64,000 bases of DNA from contig NZ_BMLX01000003.1 in assembly GCF_014645535.1 (NCBI RefSeq), positions 124,001 to 188,000 of the forward strand, written 5' to 3'. The stretch is from Silvimonas iriomotensis. Its GTDB lineage: Bacteria; Pseudomonadota; Gammaproteobacteria; Burkholderiales; Chitinibacteraceae. Both the position numbers and the translations under genes were made by a program. Numbering within the stretch: the first letter of the stretch is position 1; each line of letters starts with the position of its first letter. This document shows positions 1 through 10,311 of the stretch, piece after piece. The notes below the pieces were generated by a model, which did not search any database, was not told the DNA's origin, and saw only the letters and a list, made by a program, of their open reading frames with translations.

Positions 1-1420
1 GCACGGAGAAGATTTCCAGCCGCCCCAGCAACATGGCGAAGGTGCAGACCCAGACCTGCCCCGGCCCGAAGATCGAGAAATTGGCCGACGGCCCGATAAT
101 GCCCAGGCCCGGCCCGGTGTTGTTCAGACAGGCAACCACCGCGCTGAAGGCCGAGAGAAAGTCCAGCCCCGTCAGCAGCAGCACAAAGGTCAGGACGACC
201 ATGCTGATCACGTAAAGCGAAATGAACCCCAGCACGGCAAAGATCATGGCGGGCGGCACGCTGCGCCCGTGAATGCGCACCGGCTTGACCGCCAACGGGT
301 GTAGCAGCGTGGTGAACTGGCGCCCGGCTTCTTTGAGCAGCACCAGGGCGCGGAACATCTTGATGCCGCCACCCGTAGAGCCGGCGCAAGCGGTGAAGCA
401 CGACATGAACAGCATCAGCAGCGGCACAAACAGCGGCCAGGCGCCGAAATCGGCTGTGGCGTAGCCGGTGTTGGTCGCCACCGAAATCAGATTGAAGGTC
501 ACGTGCCGCAAGGCGGTTTCGTAATCCGGGTAGATGTTCTGCACATACAGATAGGCCGCCAGCCCGGCCACGGCCGCACACAAGGCGCCCAGCATGGCTT
601 TGAACTCGGAGTCGCGCCAGTAAGCCATGAGCGAACGCCGGGAGAGCGCCACATAGTGCGTGGCAAAGTTGGTGGCGCCGGCGATCATGAACACCACCAT
701 CACCGCCTCGATGGCCGGCGAGTCGAAATACGCCACGCTGTCGTTGTGGGTAGAGATGCCGCCCAGCGAGACCGTGGTCATGGCATGGCAAACGGCGTCG
801 AACCAGGTCATGCCGGCCAGCTTTAGCAACAGCATGCACACAATGGTGAGGCCGGAGTACACCAGCCACAGATTGCGCGCCGTCTCGCGGATGCGTGGCT
901 TGAGCTTGGCATCCTTGATCGGGCCGGGCATCTCGGCCTTGAACATCTGCATGCCGCCGACGCCCAGCATGGGCAACACGGCCACGGCCAGCACGATCAC
1001 CCCCATGCCACCCAGCCAGCTAAGCATGTGCCGCCACAGGTTCAGCGAGGGCGGCAGCGCGTCCAGATTGGTGATGGCGGTCGAGCCGGTCGTGGTCAGG
1101 CCGGCCATGCCTTCAAAGTAGCCGTAGGTAAAACCCATGTGCGGGTCATACAGCATCAGCGGTGCTGCGGCAGACAGCGGCAACAGCAGCCAGATGCCGA
1201 CCACCAGCAAGAAGCCATCGCGCACATGCAGTTCGCGGCGGAACGGGTGGGTCAGCAGCAGCATGAGCAAACAACTGACGACGCTGATGACAAGACCCTC
1301 GACCAGCGGCAGGAAGCCCGCGTCCTGCCCCAGCCAGGCCATGCCGATGGGCGCCAGCAAAGTGAGCGAGAACAGCAACGCCACCCGCGCCAGGATGTTC
1401 AAGGTGGGCAAGAGGCGCAT
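1..1420 (-). CDS. trkH: TrkH potassium uptake channel subunit (3' end outside window)
   Basis: Membrane pore subunit of the Trk/Ktr potassium uptake system, which works with the NAD-binding regulator TrkA encoded just upstream. The reading frame opens at an ATG at 1420 (MRLLPTLNIL...) and runs open to position 1, about 473 codons; the last residues lie beyond the window. The protein is strongly hydrophobic with many membrane segments, as expected for the four-repeat TrkH fold. Its start overlaps the trkA stop by one base (TGATG), so the two are probably translationally coupled. The family call rests on membrane character, size and the trkA partner; selectivity-filter loops were not aligned. 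Confidence 0.88.
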   Translation of the reverse strand, partial: MRLLPTLNILARVALLFSLTLLAPIGMAWLGQDAGFLPLVEGLVISVVSCLLMLLLTHPFRRELHVRDGFLLVVGIWLLLPLSAAAPLMLYDPHMGFTYGYFEGMAGLTTTGSTAITNLDALPPSLNLWRHMLSWLGGMGVIVLAVAVLPMLGVGGMQMFKAEMPGPIKDAKLKPRIRETARNLWLVYSGLTIVCMLLLKLAGMTWFDAVCHAMTTVSLGGISTHNDSVAYFDSPAIEAVMVVFMIAGATNFATHYVALSRRSLMAYWRDSEFKAMLGALCAAVAGLAAYLYVQNIYPDYETALRHVTFNLISVATNTGYATADFGAWPLFVPLLMLFMSCFTACAGSTGGGIKMFRALVLLKEAGRQFTTLLHPLAVKPVRIHGRSVPPAMIFAVLGFISLYVISMVVLTFVLLLTGLDFLSAFSAVVACLNNTGPGLGIIGPSANFSIFGPGQVWVCTFAMLLGRLEIFSV

Positions 1421-2799
1421 CAGAAGAACCCCAGTTTGACGGCAAACAGGTGCTCGACCTCACGCGTGCGCAGCTTGTCGTGTACGAACACAATGCAACG
1501 GTCATCAGGCTCGATCACGGTATCGTGGTGGACCATGATCACCTTGCCCGCCCGCACGATGGTGGCGAGGAAAGCATGGGCCGGCATGCGGATTTCATCC
1601 ACGCGCCGCCCAATGACGCGTGAGACATTCTTCGTGCCGTGGACCACCAGTTCCACAGCCTCGGCCGCGCCCCGGCGCAGCGGTTTGACGGCGGCGATAT
1701 CGCCCTGGCGTGCGTGGGCCAGCAAGGTGCCGATGGTGAGCTGGGCGGGGGAGATCGCCACATCGATGCGGCTGTCTTGCAGCAGATCAACATAGCGTGA
1801 GCGGTTGATGATGGAAATCACCTTGCGCGCGCCCATTTGCCGCGCCAGTAACGCTGACATGATGTTGTCTTCATCGTCCGAGGTCAGTGCCAGGTACATG
1901 TCCGTGCGGTGGATCTGCTCGGCTTCAAACATGGTTTCGTTGGTGGCATCACCATGCAGGACCAGCGCGCCGGGCAATTCGTTGGCCAGCCATTCGGCCC
2001 GGCCCGGGTCGGCTTCGACCAGTTTGACGCTGTAGTCCTTCTGCAAGGCCTTGGCCAGCCGATAGCCGACGTTGCCACCACCCGCCAGCAGCACGTTCTT
2101 GATCGGAGACTCCACCACGTGCAAGGCGCCGATCACCTTGCGCATCTGGCGGGATTCAGCCAGCACAAAGACTTCGTCGCCCGCGTGCAGTTCGCTGTCG
2201 CCATCGGGCCGGATATAGCGGTTGTTGCGGTAAATGCCGACCACGCGGCGGTCGGTATTGGGCAAGACTTCATTGAAGGCGGTCAGCGGTTTGCCCGCCA
2301 TGGGCGCGCCTTCGGTCACTCGGGTCACCACCAGTTGCACCAGACCGTTGGCAAAATCGAGCACCTGCAACGCCTCAGGCATTTTCACAAGGCGCGTCAG
2401 GTAGTCCGTCACCACTTGTGCCGGGGTGATGGTGTGGCTGATCGCGAAACCGTCTTCTTCTGAAAACAGGTCTTCGTGCGCCAGCAGGTCGGCATTGCGG
2501 ATGCGGGCAATGCGGGTAGGGACGCGGAACATCTGGTAGGCAATCTTGCAGGCCACCATATTGAGTTCGTCCGTGGGCGTGACGGCCAGCAAAAGCTCTG
2601 CATCGGCGGCCCCGGCTTCACGCAGGGTGGTCGGGCTGGAGGCAGAACCTGCCACCACCCGTAAATCAAGCTTGCTGGTCAGGGGCGCCAGATTGGCAGG
2701 ATTGTCATCGACGATGGTGACGTTGTGCTGCTCGTACACCAGTTGTTCGGCCACGGTTGCGCCAACCCGGCCAGCGCCAAGAATCAGGATATTGGACAC
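1420..2799 (-). CDS. trkA: TrkA, Trk system potassium uptake regulator
   Basis: Peripheral NAD(H)-binding RCK protein that gates TrkH on the cytoplasmic face. Two tandem Rossmann folds are visible: ILILGAGRVGATVAEQL near the N-terminus and VLLAGGGNVGYRLAKAL at mid-protein, each followed by a TrkA_C-type segment. I chose the GTG at 2799 (VSNILILGAG...) because it gives 459 residues, the usual TrkA length; an upstream ATG at 2868 would add an unconserved, arginine-rich extension. A weak GGAG lies about 13 bases upstream. The gene follows ntrX after a 149-base gap and overlaps trkH. Confidence 0.93.
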   Translation of the reverse strand: MSNILILGAGRVGATVAEQLVYEQHNVTIVDDNPANLAPLTSKLDLRVVAGSASSPTTLREAGAADAELLLAVTPTDELNMVACKIAYQMFRVPTRIARIRNADLLAHEDLFSEEDGFAISHTITPAQVVTDYLTRLVKMPEALQVLDFANGLVQLVVTRVTEGAPMAGKPLTAFNEVLPNTDRRVVGIYRNNRYIRPDGDSELHAGDEVFVLAESRQMRKVIGALHVVESPIKNVLLAGGGNVGYRLAKALQKDYSVKLVEADPGRAEWLANELPGALVLHGDATNETMFEAEQIHRTDMYLALTSDDEDNIMSALLARQMGARKVISIINRSRYVDLLQDSRIDVAISPAQLTIGTLLAHARQGDIAAVKPLRRGAAEAVELVVHGTKNVSRVIGRRVDEIRMPAHAFLATIVRAGKVIMVHHDTVIEPDDRCIVFVHDKLRTREVEHLFAVKLGFF

Positions 2800-2948
2800 G
2801 GTATGCGTGTAGCTCCGTTGTTGTTCTGAGGCCGCTGATGCGCTGCGCCAGGCTGGCCGGCGCCGCAAATGAAAACGGGAAGCGATCGCAAGGATCAGCT
2901 TCCCGTTCAGACTAGCACAGCCGCACCAATGTGCGACTTGTGCATGGC

Positions 2949-4256
2949 TCAGTCATCTTCGACTGGCTTGTTCTTTTTGGGCATGTTCACACCCAGTTGC
3001 TTGAGCTTGCGGTAAAGGTGGGTCCGCTCAAGGCCGATACGCTCTGCCACGCGGCTCATGTTGCCGCCCGAAAGCTCGATCTGGCGTTCCAGATAGAACT
3101 TCTCGAACTGGTCACGCGCCTCACGCAGCGGCAGGTTCATGTCCACCGCAGACAGCGCCGGTGCCGGTGCGGAAATCTGCACGGCAGAGGTCTCTACGCT
3201 GGGCGAGAACTGCGACAGGATGCGCGATACCGGATTGATATCGATTTCACCATCGCGACAAGAAAGCGCCAGGCTTTTCACGACGTTCGTGAGCTCATCC
3301 AGGTTACCCGGCCAGTCTTGCTGGGCCAGCAACTGCAGCGCGTTATGGCTGAAGCGGCGGGCACCCAGCTTGTGTTGGGCCACCGTGTCGGCAAGGATGG
3401 TCTCTGCCATGCGCGGGATGTCTTCCTTGTGCTCACGCAGGGCAGGCACCGGGACAATCCATTGCGACAGCTGGCGAAAGAGTTCCGGGTCCAGATCAGC
3501 GCTAAGCTGATCCAGCGGACGGCTGGAGGCCGACACCAGACGCACTTTCATTTTTTCCAGCTTGCCCAGCACCGACTTCAGGCCCGCTTGCGCACGGGTA
3601 TCCAGATACGCCAGATCACGCAGGAACAGCGTGCCACCCGTCGCCTTGTTCAGCAGCTCCTGGGGGGCCAGCGCGAACTCTTCGTTGGAGTAGGGCGCCA
3701 CAAACGGCTTGCCATCCGGATTGACGTAACGGGCACAGTACTCAAAGCCCACGCCCGGCGGGCCGATCAGCAGTACCGGCGCAGTTTGTGCCTGTGCTGC
3801 CTGCAGCATGCGGGTCAGTTCGCGGATGTGCTCGCTCTCGCCCAGACGGGCCAGCGTCATGACCGGACGCGGCGCTTCTTGCTGCATGGTGACCGCGCGC
3901 TTGACCGCAGCGAGCAGCTTTTGCAGGCCGATGGGCTTTTCCAGAAAGTCCAGCGCGCCGATACGCGTGGCTTCCACCGCGGTATCGATCGTGGCGTGCC
4001 CCGACATCATGATGACCGGCATGGTGAGCTGGCCATTGCGCGCCCACTCTTTGAGCAGGGTTACGCCGTCGGTATCGGGCATCCAGATGTCCAGCAAGAC
4101 CAGCCGCGGTTGTGCCTGATTGCGCAACCGGCGCGCGGCTTCGGCGTTTTCCGCCACCGCAACGCTATAGCCTTCGTCCTGCAGAATCTCGGACAGCAAT
4201 TCACGAATGCCGATCTCGTCATCAACTACCAGAATATCCTGACTATGCAACTTCAT
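2949..4256 (-). CDS. ntrX: NtrX-type response regulator with degenerate AAA+ domain
   Basis: Response regulator partner of the NtrY kinase. The receiver domain (about residues 5-120) keeps the acidic pair (VVDDE), the phospho-acceptor Asp in LLDIWMPD and the Lys in EKPI. The C-terminus has a Fis-type helix-turn-helix ([19 protein letters not shown]). The central AAA+ domain is degenerate. The P-loop position reads GPPGVGFEY with no Lys-Ser/Thr, the Walker B region reads [10 protein letters not shown], and the sigma-54 contact loop GAFTGA is absent. It is therefore unlikely to act as an ATP-driven sigma-54 activator and more likely binds DNA directly (inference). It overlaps ntrY by four bases. 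Confidence 0.9.
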   Translation of the reverse strand: MKLHSQDILVVDDEIGIRELLSEILQDEGYSVAVAENAEAARRLRNQAQPRLVLLDIWMPDTDGVTLLKEWARNGQLTMPVIMMSGHATIDTAVEATRIGALDFLEKPIGLQKLLAAVKRAVTMQQEAPRPVMTLARLGESEHIRELTRMLQAAQAQTAPVLLIGPPGVGFEYCARYVNPDGKPFVAPYSNEEFALAPQELLNKATGGTLFLRDLAYLDTRAQAGLKSVLGKLEKMKVRLVSASSRPLDQLSADLDPELFRQLSQWIVPVPALREHKEDIPRMAETILADTVAQHKLGARRFSHNALQLLAQQDWPGNLDELTNVVKSLALSCRDGEIDINPVSRILSQFSPSVETSAVQISAPAPALSAVDMNLPLREARDQFEKFYLERQIELSGGNMSRVAERIGLERTHLYRKLKQLGVNMPKKNKPVEDD

Positions 4257-6391
4257 TCCTCCGCCAGCGGCAGATCAATACGAACCCAGGCTCCGCCAGT
4301 TTCGCGGTTTCCGGCCTGAATGCGGCCGTGATGTTCGTCGATAATTTTTTTCACTATCGCCAATCCCAAGCCCGTACCTTTTTGTTTTGTTGTGATGTAC
4401 GGTTCAAAAACCCGAGGCAGTATATCGGGTTGAAAGCCGTTTCCGCTGTCTTCAACGACTAGTCTGGCAAATTTATCGGTTTTTTCGGTCCGGACGCAAA
4501 TTTGTGGCGTTCGTACCGCACCTTCCGCCGTCTGTCCGCTTTCCTGGGAATGGATGGCATCTTGTGCATTCTGCAGCAAATTGTGGATCACCTGGCGTAA
4601 ATGGGTCGCATCGCCATCCACAGTCAGTGCGCCTTCGCTTGTATCTTCATATTTCACCGGCGCGGCTTCATACAGTACCAGCACTTCGCTCAACAGCTGT
4701 CGTAAATCCAGCGCTTTTTTCTTGCCCGTGGGTTTGCGGGCGTAATCGCGGAAGGCATCGACCATCTGTTTGAGGGCCGCCACCTGTTTTACGATGGTTT
4801 GAGAATTGCGGCTGAGCAAGTCTTTTCCGCTCTGGTCCAGCTTGTCGGCCAGTTTGAGCTCCATGCGCTCGGCGGCCAGCTGGATCGGGGTCAGCGGGTT
4901 CTTGATTTCATGCGCCAGGCGACGCGCCACTTCGCCCCAAGCAGCGTCACGCTGGGCCGAGATCAGATCGGTGATGTCGTCGAACACCACCAGGTAACCA
5001 GTGCGGCTCTCGCCCACGGCAAGGCGGGTGCCACGAATTTGCAGGATGCGCTTCTGGTCTGCCACCTCTACCGACTTCTGCCAGTGTTCTTCGCGGCCGG
5101 CAAAGCCCAGCATGACTTCATCGCACAGCGCCATCAGTGCCGGGTACAGCTCGTGCCAGCGCGGCAGCGCCAGGCTGCCCAGCTGCAATGGATCAATGCC
5201 CAGAATGCGCAGCGCGCTCTGGTTGGCAGAGGCCAGGGTCCAGCCGTCATCAAACGACATCACGCCGGCAGTGAGCGAGCCCAGCATTGCTTCCAGATAG
5301 GCGTTGGCGGCCTCTTGTTCGGCCTGGTGCTGCTCCAGCGCAGAGCGGGCGTCGGCCAGCTGACGCGTCATGCGGTTGAACGAGTGCGTGAGAATACCCA
5401 GTTCATCCCGGCTAATGACGGGCTGGCGCTGCGAATAGTCGCCCGACGCCACCGCGCGCGTGCCTTCGGCCAGCACTGACAGCGGCGCGGCCAGTTTGTC
5501 AGACAGGTAAATCGCCAGCGCCACCGCGCCCAGCAAGGCCATTAACAGGGCCAGCGTCAGCGTCAGGCTGTAGATGAGCTTGAGGCCCTGCCGTGATTGC
5601 GAGAGCTGTTTGTAGTCGGCCCGCACCTGTTCGACCAGCTCGGCATCGGCGGCGAGTGTGTGATCAACCGGTTGCCGTAGCTGCAAGATCCGTGTTCGCT
5701 CTGATAGCCCGGTGTCATGCACCGGCATCAGTACGCGCATGGTCAGGCCTTTATCGGCGTCGGTTTCCAGCTGTTTGAGTGGCCCGAACATGGCGGCCCG
5801 CAACTGGCTGCGTTCTGGCACGCTGGGAAAGAGCCCCGCGTTTTCATTGCCGATATGGGCAATGGTCTGGCCGGTTTCGTCAAAGACGCTGACTTCCTGC
5901 ACACCAATCTGGTCACGCAAACGGGTCAGGCGCGACAACAGCGCGGTGCCGTTTTCGTCGTGGATATCCAGTGCGATCACCCGCGCCTTGCGCAAGAGAT
6001 CGTTCTGCTGGAAATCAATGGCGTTGTGGCCCAGGTTCAGGCCGCGATCGAGCGCGCCCTCCACCCGCACGTCAAACCAGGTCTCGATCGACCGGTTCAG
6101 GAACTGCACCGACAGCGTATACACCAGCGCGCCTGGCAACACGGCGACCAGCGAGAACATCAACACCATGCGCAAGGTCAGCCTTGAGCCAAACACCTTG
6201 TGTTTGACCTTCTGGACCAGCTGCATCAAGCGCACGCCGACCAGCACGATCATGGCCAGCAGCATCAGCGCATTGATGGTCAGCAGAACGGTGTAGTACT
6301 TGGCAAACGCTGAAGTGTTGCCTGAGGCCGTGGCCAGCAGGAACAAAAGAATGGTGCCTAAAGAGGCGAGAATGACCAGTGCGCGACGCAT
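4253..6391 (-). CDS. ntrY: NtrY-type membrane sensor histidine kinase
   Basis: Sensor kinase for the NtrX regulator. The 712 residues show hydrophobic membrane segments near residues 7-25, 34-55 and 78-98, a sensor region, another membrane segment near 265-290, then a HAMP-like linker and a PAS domain. The HisKA box is [17 protein letters not shown] with phospho-acceptor His near residue 494. The HATPase domain shows the N box ([10 protein letters not shown]), VEDSGNGF and [13 protein letters not shown]. The stop overlaps the ntrX start (ATGA type), and the gene abuts the DUF4390 gene with no gap. The catalytic residues look intact. Confidence 0.94.
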   Translation of the reverse strand: MRRALVILASLGTILLFLLATASGNTSAFAKYYTVLLTINALMLLAMIVLVGVRLMQLVQKVKHKVFGSRLTLRMVLMFSLVAVLPGALVYTLSVQFLNRSIETWFDVRVEGALDRGLNLGHNAIDFQQNDLLRKARVIALDIHDENGTALLSRLTRLRDQIGVQEVSVFDETGQTIAHIGNENAGLFPSVPERSQLRAAMFGPLKQLETDADKGLTMRVLMPVHDTGLSERTRILQLRQPVDHTLAADAELVEQVRADYKQLSQSRQGLKLIYSLTLTLALLMALLGAVALAIYLSDKLAAPLSVLAEGTRAVASGDYSQRQPVISRDELGILTHSFNRMTRQLADARSALEQHQAEQEAANAYLEAMLGSLTAGVMSFDDGWTLASANQSALRILGIDPLQLGSLALPRWHELYPALMALCDEVMLGFAGREEHWQKSVEVADQKRILQIRGTRLAVGESRTGYLVVFDDITDLISAQRDAAWGEVARRLAHEIKNPLTPIQLAAERMELKLADKLDQSGKDLLSRNSQTIVKQVAALKQMVDAFRDYARKPTGKKKALDLRQLLSEVLVLYEAAPVKYEDTSEGALTVDGDATHLRQVIHNLLQNAQDAIHSQESGQTAEGAVRTPQICVRTEKTDKFARLVVEDSGNGFQPDILPRVFEPYITTKQKGTGLGLAIVKKIIDEHHGRIQAGNRETGGAWVRIDLPLAEE

Positions 6392-7024
6392 TTACTTGCC
6401 GTCCTCGCCACCATGCAGCCCGACCTCCGTCCAGCTGGACTCCAGTTGCCAGTCGCTGTGGCCAAGGGCAGTCAGCTGCCAGGTCTTGGGCAGTTGGGAT
6501 ACATCCAGCTTGAGCCGCATGCGGCCGGAAAAATCGCTCTTGTCCTGGGCAATGGACGTGTCTTGCAATACCGCCCAGGCCCGCAGCACGCCCAGCGCGG
6601 CCAGCGCTTCATCCAGCGTGTTGAAACTGCGGTAGAAACTGCCCAGGTGCAGGCGATACTGGCGCGACAGCGCGTGATAGCTCAAGCGATAGGTGAGCGT
6701 GGCGGTGGGAGAGAACCAGTCCGCCACCTGGCGATACCAGGAATACATGCGCGGCCGGGTGAGCTGGAACTCATACACAAACGGCAACGACAAGCCGTTG
6801 AGCAGCGCATCTTCCAGGGCAGGGGAAATGCTGATTTTGTAATTGGCGGAGATTTCGACCTGATTGTCGCCCCAGCTTGACGAGGTCTGCTGGGCCTTGA
6901 TGCCGCCGTTGTCCGCCCAGGCGGCCGAAAAACCGGCCGACAGGGCCAGCCACAAGACAAAGAGCCCGCACCAGCGGCGCAGGCTACTGAGCTTGTTTCT
7001 GGAAAAGGGCGTAGTAAAAACCAT
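6392..7024 (-). CDS. DUF4390 domain protein (exported)
   Basis: Protein of about 210 residues with an N-terminal hydrophobic signal segment (LFVLWLALSAGFSAAWA) followed by a mature region rich in Trp and Tyr (PRMYSWYRQVADWF, LTYRLSYHALSRQYRLHLGSF). This matches the DUF4390 family, which is regularly found between rsmB and ntrY in betaproteobacteria. Its function is unknown. The start at 7024 overlaps the end of rsmB by 41 bases, and its stop is directly followed by ntrY. It is probably part of the rsmB-ntrYX operon; a role linked to NtrY sensing is only a guess from context. Confidence 0.82.
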   Translation of the reverse strand: MVFTTPFSRNKLSSLRRWCGLFVLWLALSAGFSAAWADNGGIKAQQTSSSWGDNQVEISANYKISISPALEDALLNGLSLPFVYEFQLTRPRMYSWYRQVADWFSPTATLTYRLSYHALSRQYRLHLGSFYRSFNTLDEALAALGVLRAWAVLQDTSIAQDKSDFSGRMRLKLDVSQLPKTWQLTALGHSDWQLESSWTEVGLHGGEDGK

Positions 7025-8261
7025 CGTGCTCCGGATTCGGCAAAAGCTGCCCTTCTGAGGCGGCTTCCAGTGTCACCGGCAGCCGCAGGGCATCCGGCGT
7101 TCTGGCCGCAAAGGCCGCGGCCTGCTCTGCGTTTTCTGCCGGGAATATGGAGCACGTAGCATAGAGGAGTTTGCCGCCCGGGGCTACCAAACCCCACAGG
7201 GCGTCGAGCATTGCGGCCTGTTGTTGCGCAAACTGGACAATATCGCCCGCCCGGCGCAGCCATTTGATATCCGGGTGGCGGCGTGCCACGCCGGCCGCAG
7301 AACACGGTACATCGGCCAGGATCCGGTCGAACGGTTTGCCGTCCCACCAGCTTGCCGGCAGGCTGGCGTCGCCGGTCTTGAGCGTCGCACTCAAACCCAG
7401 CCGCTTGAGGTTGTCCGCGACGCGGGACAGCCGCTGGGTATCGGCGTCAATCGCCGTCAGGTCAAGCTGTGCCAGTTCCAGCAGGTGGCCGGTTTTGCCG
7501 CCCGGTGCCGAACAGGCATCAAGCACGCGCATGCCGTCAGCGACATCCAGCAAGCGTGCCGCCTGCTGCGCGCCCCAGTCCTGCACCGACAGCAAGCCAT
7601 CGTAAAAACCAGGAATACGGTCGACGCCGATCGGGTGGCGCAGCTGGATGGCGGTGTCGTCCAGCGCTTTGGCTTCGATGCCGGCCTCTTGCAACGCCGC
7701 CATGGCAGCGTCCAGCGAGCTGCGCCGGCGGTTCACGCGCAGCGTCAGCGGCGGGTGGGTGTTGTTGGCCCCCAGGATGTTTTCCCAGTCGCGCGGGTAG
7801 GCTTTTTTCATGGCGTCGATCCACCAGGGCTGGTGCGACCATTTGCCATAAGGCGTGCTGCGTGACTGGTTCAACAGTTCATCGCGCCGGCGCAGAAAGT
7901 TGCGCAACACCGCGTTGACCAGGCCCTTGCCCATGCCGGTGCCGGTATGCGACGCCACTTTCACCGCGTGATCCACTACGCTGTAAGGCGCGGCGCGGGT
8001 GAACTGGAGCTGGTACAGACACACCAGCAGCAGTGATCGCAAGGCCGACTCATGCAGCGGTTTGTTCAACAACTGCTTGAGCGTGCTGTCGAGCAAACCG
8101 AGGTGGCGCAACGAGCCGTAGCTCAAGTCCTGGATGGCGCCGCGTTGTTGCGGGCGCAAATCGGGTTCTTCGCGCCAGATACGGGCCAGCGCGTCGGTGA
8201 GGGTTTGCCCGGCAAGCACTGCGTCGAGCGCTTGCGAGGCAAGTTTCTGGGTTGCAAACAC
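6984..8261 (-). CDS. rsmB: RsmB, 16S rRNA (cytosine-967-C5)-methyltransferase
   Basis: Uses S-adenosylmethionine to methylate C967 of 16S rRNA. The N-terminal third is a NusB-like helical RNA-binding domain (SLLLVCLYQLQFTRAAPYSVVDHAV). The methyltransferase domain has the SAM motif DACSAPGGKTGHLLEL, the motif IV cysteine in DVPCSAAGVARRHPD and the motif VI cysteine in YATCSIFPAEN. The 425-residue length is normal for RsmB. It directly follows htpX (the htpX stop is at 8262) and overlaps the DUF4390 gene. Confidence 0.95.
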   Translation of the reverse strand: MFATQKLASQALDAVLAGQTLTDALARIWREEPDLRPQQRGAIQDLSYGSLRHLGLLDSTLKQLLNKPLHESALRSLLLVCLYQLQFTRAAPYSVVDHAVKVASHTGTGMGKGLVNAVLRNFLRRRDELLNQSRSTPYGKWSHQPWWIDAMKKAYPRDWENILGANNTHPPLTLRVNRRRSSLDAAMAALQEAGIEAKALDDTAIQLRHPIGVDRIPGFYDGLLSVQDWGAQQAARLLDVADGMRVLDACSAPGGKTGHLLELAQLDLTAIDADTQRLSRVADNLKRLGLSATLKTGDASLPASWWDGKPFDRILADVPCSAAGVARRHPDIKWLRRAGDIVQFAQQQAAMLDALWGLVAPGGKLLYATCSIFPAENAEQAAAFAARTPDALRLPVTLEAASEGQLLPNPEHDGFYYALFQKQAQ

Positions 8262-9128
8262 TTATCTGAAATCCGTCTGGTTCTGGCCACGCGCCATGGC
8301 ATACAGGCGCGCGACACGTTCTTCCGTGCTGGGGTGGGTGCGGAACAAGGACGCCAGCCCACCGCCATGCAGCGGGTTCATGATCATCATCTGGGCGGTT
8401 TCCGGATGCTGTTCTGCGGTGTACATCGGAATGCCCGAGGCATAGGCCTCGATTTTCTTGAGCGCATCGGCCAGCGCCTGCGGGTCGCCGGAAATCTTTG
8501 CGCCACCGGCATCAGCCGCAAATTCGCGTGAGCGTGAAATGGCCATCTGGATCAGCGAGGCCGCCACGGGTGCCAGAATGGCGACTGCAATGCCGACAAT
8601 CGGGTTCACCGGGCGGCCGTGTTCGTCACGCCCGCCAAAGAACATGGCGAAATTGGCCAGGGCCGAGATCGCACCGGCCATGGTGGCCGAGATGGTCGAA
8701 ATCAGGATGTCCCGATGCTGGACGTGCGCCAGTTCGTGCGCCATGACGCCACGCAGTTCACGCGCAGTCAGGACGCGCATGATACCGGTGGTGCAGGCGA
8801 CTGCGGCATTTTCCGGATTACGGCCCGTGGCAAAAGCGTTGGGCTGGTCCTCTTCGATCACGTAGACCTTGGGCATGGGCAAGCCGGCACGGCCCGCCAG
8901 TTCGCGCACCATGGCCACCAGTTCAGGCGCGGTGGTGTCATCCACAAGATGCGCGTTGTACATGCGCAAGACCATCTTGTCCGAGTTCCAGTAGGCAAAC
9001 ACATTCATGCCGCCCGCAAACAAGAGGGCGAGCAACATGCCTTTCTGGCCGCCAATCATGCCGCCGATCACACCAAAGAGCGCCACGATGGCTGCCATCA
9101 GCAACGTGGTTTTCATCCAGTTGTTCAT
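8262..9128 (-). CDS. htpX: HtpX, membrane zinc metalloprotease
   Basis: Inner-membrane M48 protease involved in membrane protein quality control. The start at 9128 gives [19 protein letters not shown], the usual HtpX N-terminus, with GAGGAA five bases upstream; the longer in-frame ATG at 9170 lacks these features. Two N-terminal membrane segments are followed by the zinc motif HELAH (residues 131-135), further hydrophobic segments, and [12 protein letters not shown] carrying the third ligand Glu. Length is 288 residues. It lies immediately upstream of rsmB on the same strand. Confidence 0.95.
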   Translation of the reverse strand: MNNWMKTTLLMAAIVALFGVIGGMIGGQKGMLLALLFAGGMNVFAYWNSDKMVLRMYNAHLVDDTTAPELVAMVRELAGRAGLPMPKVYVIEEDQPNAFATGRNPENAAVACTTGIMRVLTARELRGVMAHELAHVQHRDILISTISATMAGAISALANFAMFFGGRDEHGRPVNPIVGIAVAILAPVAASLIQMAISRSREFAADAGGAKISGDPQALADALKKIEAYASGIPMYTAEQHPETAQMMIMNPLHGGGLASLFRTHPSTEERVARLYAMARGQNQTDFR

Positions 9129-9247
9129 TGATTCCTCATCAGGATTACCGCCGGCGGGCGCCGGCTTCAATCAATAGATTGTCGCCGGCAAGAATAATTC
9201 AACGCGCTTGTGAAACATGCACAATGCCCGCCCGTTCACCTGCAAAA

Positions 9248-10180
9248 TCAGGCGGCAGCGCCCAGTACGTCGCCCGTGGCAATGCCTCCGCCCGCCACCA
9301 GCGCAGCGGCGTCCATGCGCTTGCCGCCGGCTTTCTGGACTTCCAGCAATTTGAGCGCGCCCTCGCCCGTGGCAATGACAAGACCGTTCTTGTCTGCCTG
9401 GATCACCTGGCCTGGCTGGCCGTTGCCGCTTGCCGGTTCGGCCCGCCAGATCTTGAGGGCTTCGCCCGCCAGCGTGGTCTGGGCCGAGGGGAACGGGTTG
9501 AACGCGCGGATCATGCGATCAAGCTGGCCCGCGCTGTGCTGCCAGTCGATCTGCGATTCTTCCTTGCGCAGTTTTTCGGCATAGGTCACGCCGGCTTCAG
9601 GCTGTTTTTGCCGCGCTGCCTGCAGTTGCGGCAGGTTGGCGACGGCCGCAACTACCGCGCTGGCGCCGGCTACGGCCAGTTTGTCATGCAAGGTGGTGGC
9701 GTTGTCGTCGGCGGTGATGGCCACGTGATGCATGCTCAGCATGTCGCCGGTATCAAGACCGGCATCCATCTGCATGATGGTGATGCCGGTCTGGGCATCG
9801 CCCGCCAGAATGGCGCGCTGGATCGGCGCCGCGCCACGCCAGCGGGGCAGCAGCGAAGCATGAATGTTCAGGCAGCCGTGACGCGGCATATCCAGCACCG
9901 CTTGCGGCAAGATCAACCCGTAGGCCGCCACGATCATCAGGTCTGCCCCAACCGCAGCGACCGGGGCTTGTTGCTCCGGCAGGCGCAGTTTTTCGGGCTG
10001 ATAGACCGTCAGGCCATGTTGCTGCGCCAGTTGTTTGACCGGCGATGCGGTCAGCTTCATGCCGCGCCCGGACGGGCGATCGGGCTGGGTGAGTACCAGC
10101 GCAATTTCATGACCCGCATCAATCAGGGCCTTGAGGGCGGCAGCGGCAAAGTCCGGCGTTCCGGCAAAAATCAGTTTCAT
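9248..10180 (-). CDS. fmt: Fmt, methionyl-tRNA formyltransferase
   Basis: Transfers a formyl group from 10-formyltetrahydrofolate to initiator Met-tRNA. The N-terminus MKLIFAGTPDFAAAALKAL and the active-site stretch LNIHASLLPRWRGAAPIQRA are diagnostic, as is the downstream MDAGLDTGDML. The C-terminal tRNA-binding domain runs to the end. Length (310 residues) is normal. It lies downstream of def, the usual partner, but a rho-independent terminator sits between them, so def and fmt may be only partly co-transcribed here. Confidence 0.95.
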   Translation of the reverse strand: MKLIFAGTPDFAAAALKALIDAGHEIALVLTQPDRPSGRGMKLTASPVKQLAQQHGLTVYQPEKLRLPEQQAPVAAVGADLMIVAAYGLILPQAVLDMPRHGCLNIHASLLPRWRGAAPIQRAILAGDAQTGITIMQMDAGLDTGDMLSMHHVAITADDNATTLHDKLAVAGASAVVAAVANLPQLQAARQKQPEAGVTYAEKLRKEESQIDWQHSAGQLDRMIRAFNPFPSAQTTLAGEALKIWRAEPASGNGQPGQVIQADKNGLVIATGEGALKLLEVQKAGGKRMDAAALVAGGGIATGDVLGAAA

Positions 10181-10208
10181 GGGCAGCAGGTTCTACAGGT
10201 TCAAACTT

Positions 10209-10240
10209 CAAAAAAAAGAAACGCCGCCAGAGGGCGGCGC
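10209..10240 (-). terminator. Rho-independent terminator after def
   Basis: On the minus strand a 7-bp GC stem (10233-10239 paired with 10222-10228, AGAG/CTCT loop) is followed by a long T tract broken by one C (A tract 10209-10221 on the plus strand). It lies downstream of def and upstream of fmt, so it should end or attenuate def transcripts before fmt. Confidence 0.8.
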
Positions 10241-10311
10241 TGGTGACCGTTGTCCGATAGCCACAATCAGCCTGACCGGTGCGCGGCCCGCTGGCTACGG
10301 CCGTCGGGGGC

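Noticed and set aside
2931..4319. Long plus-strand frame opposite ntrX
   Set aside because: Antisense shadow of a clear gene; His/Arg/Gln-rich with no domain.
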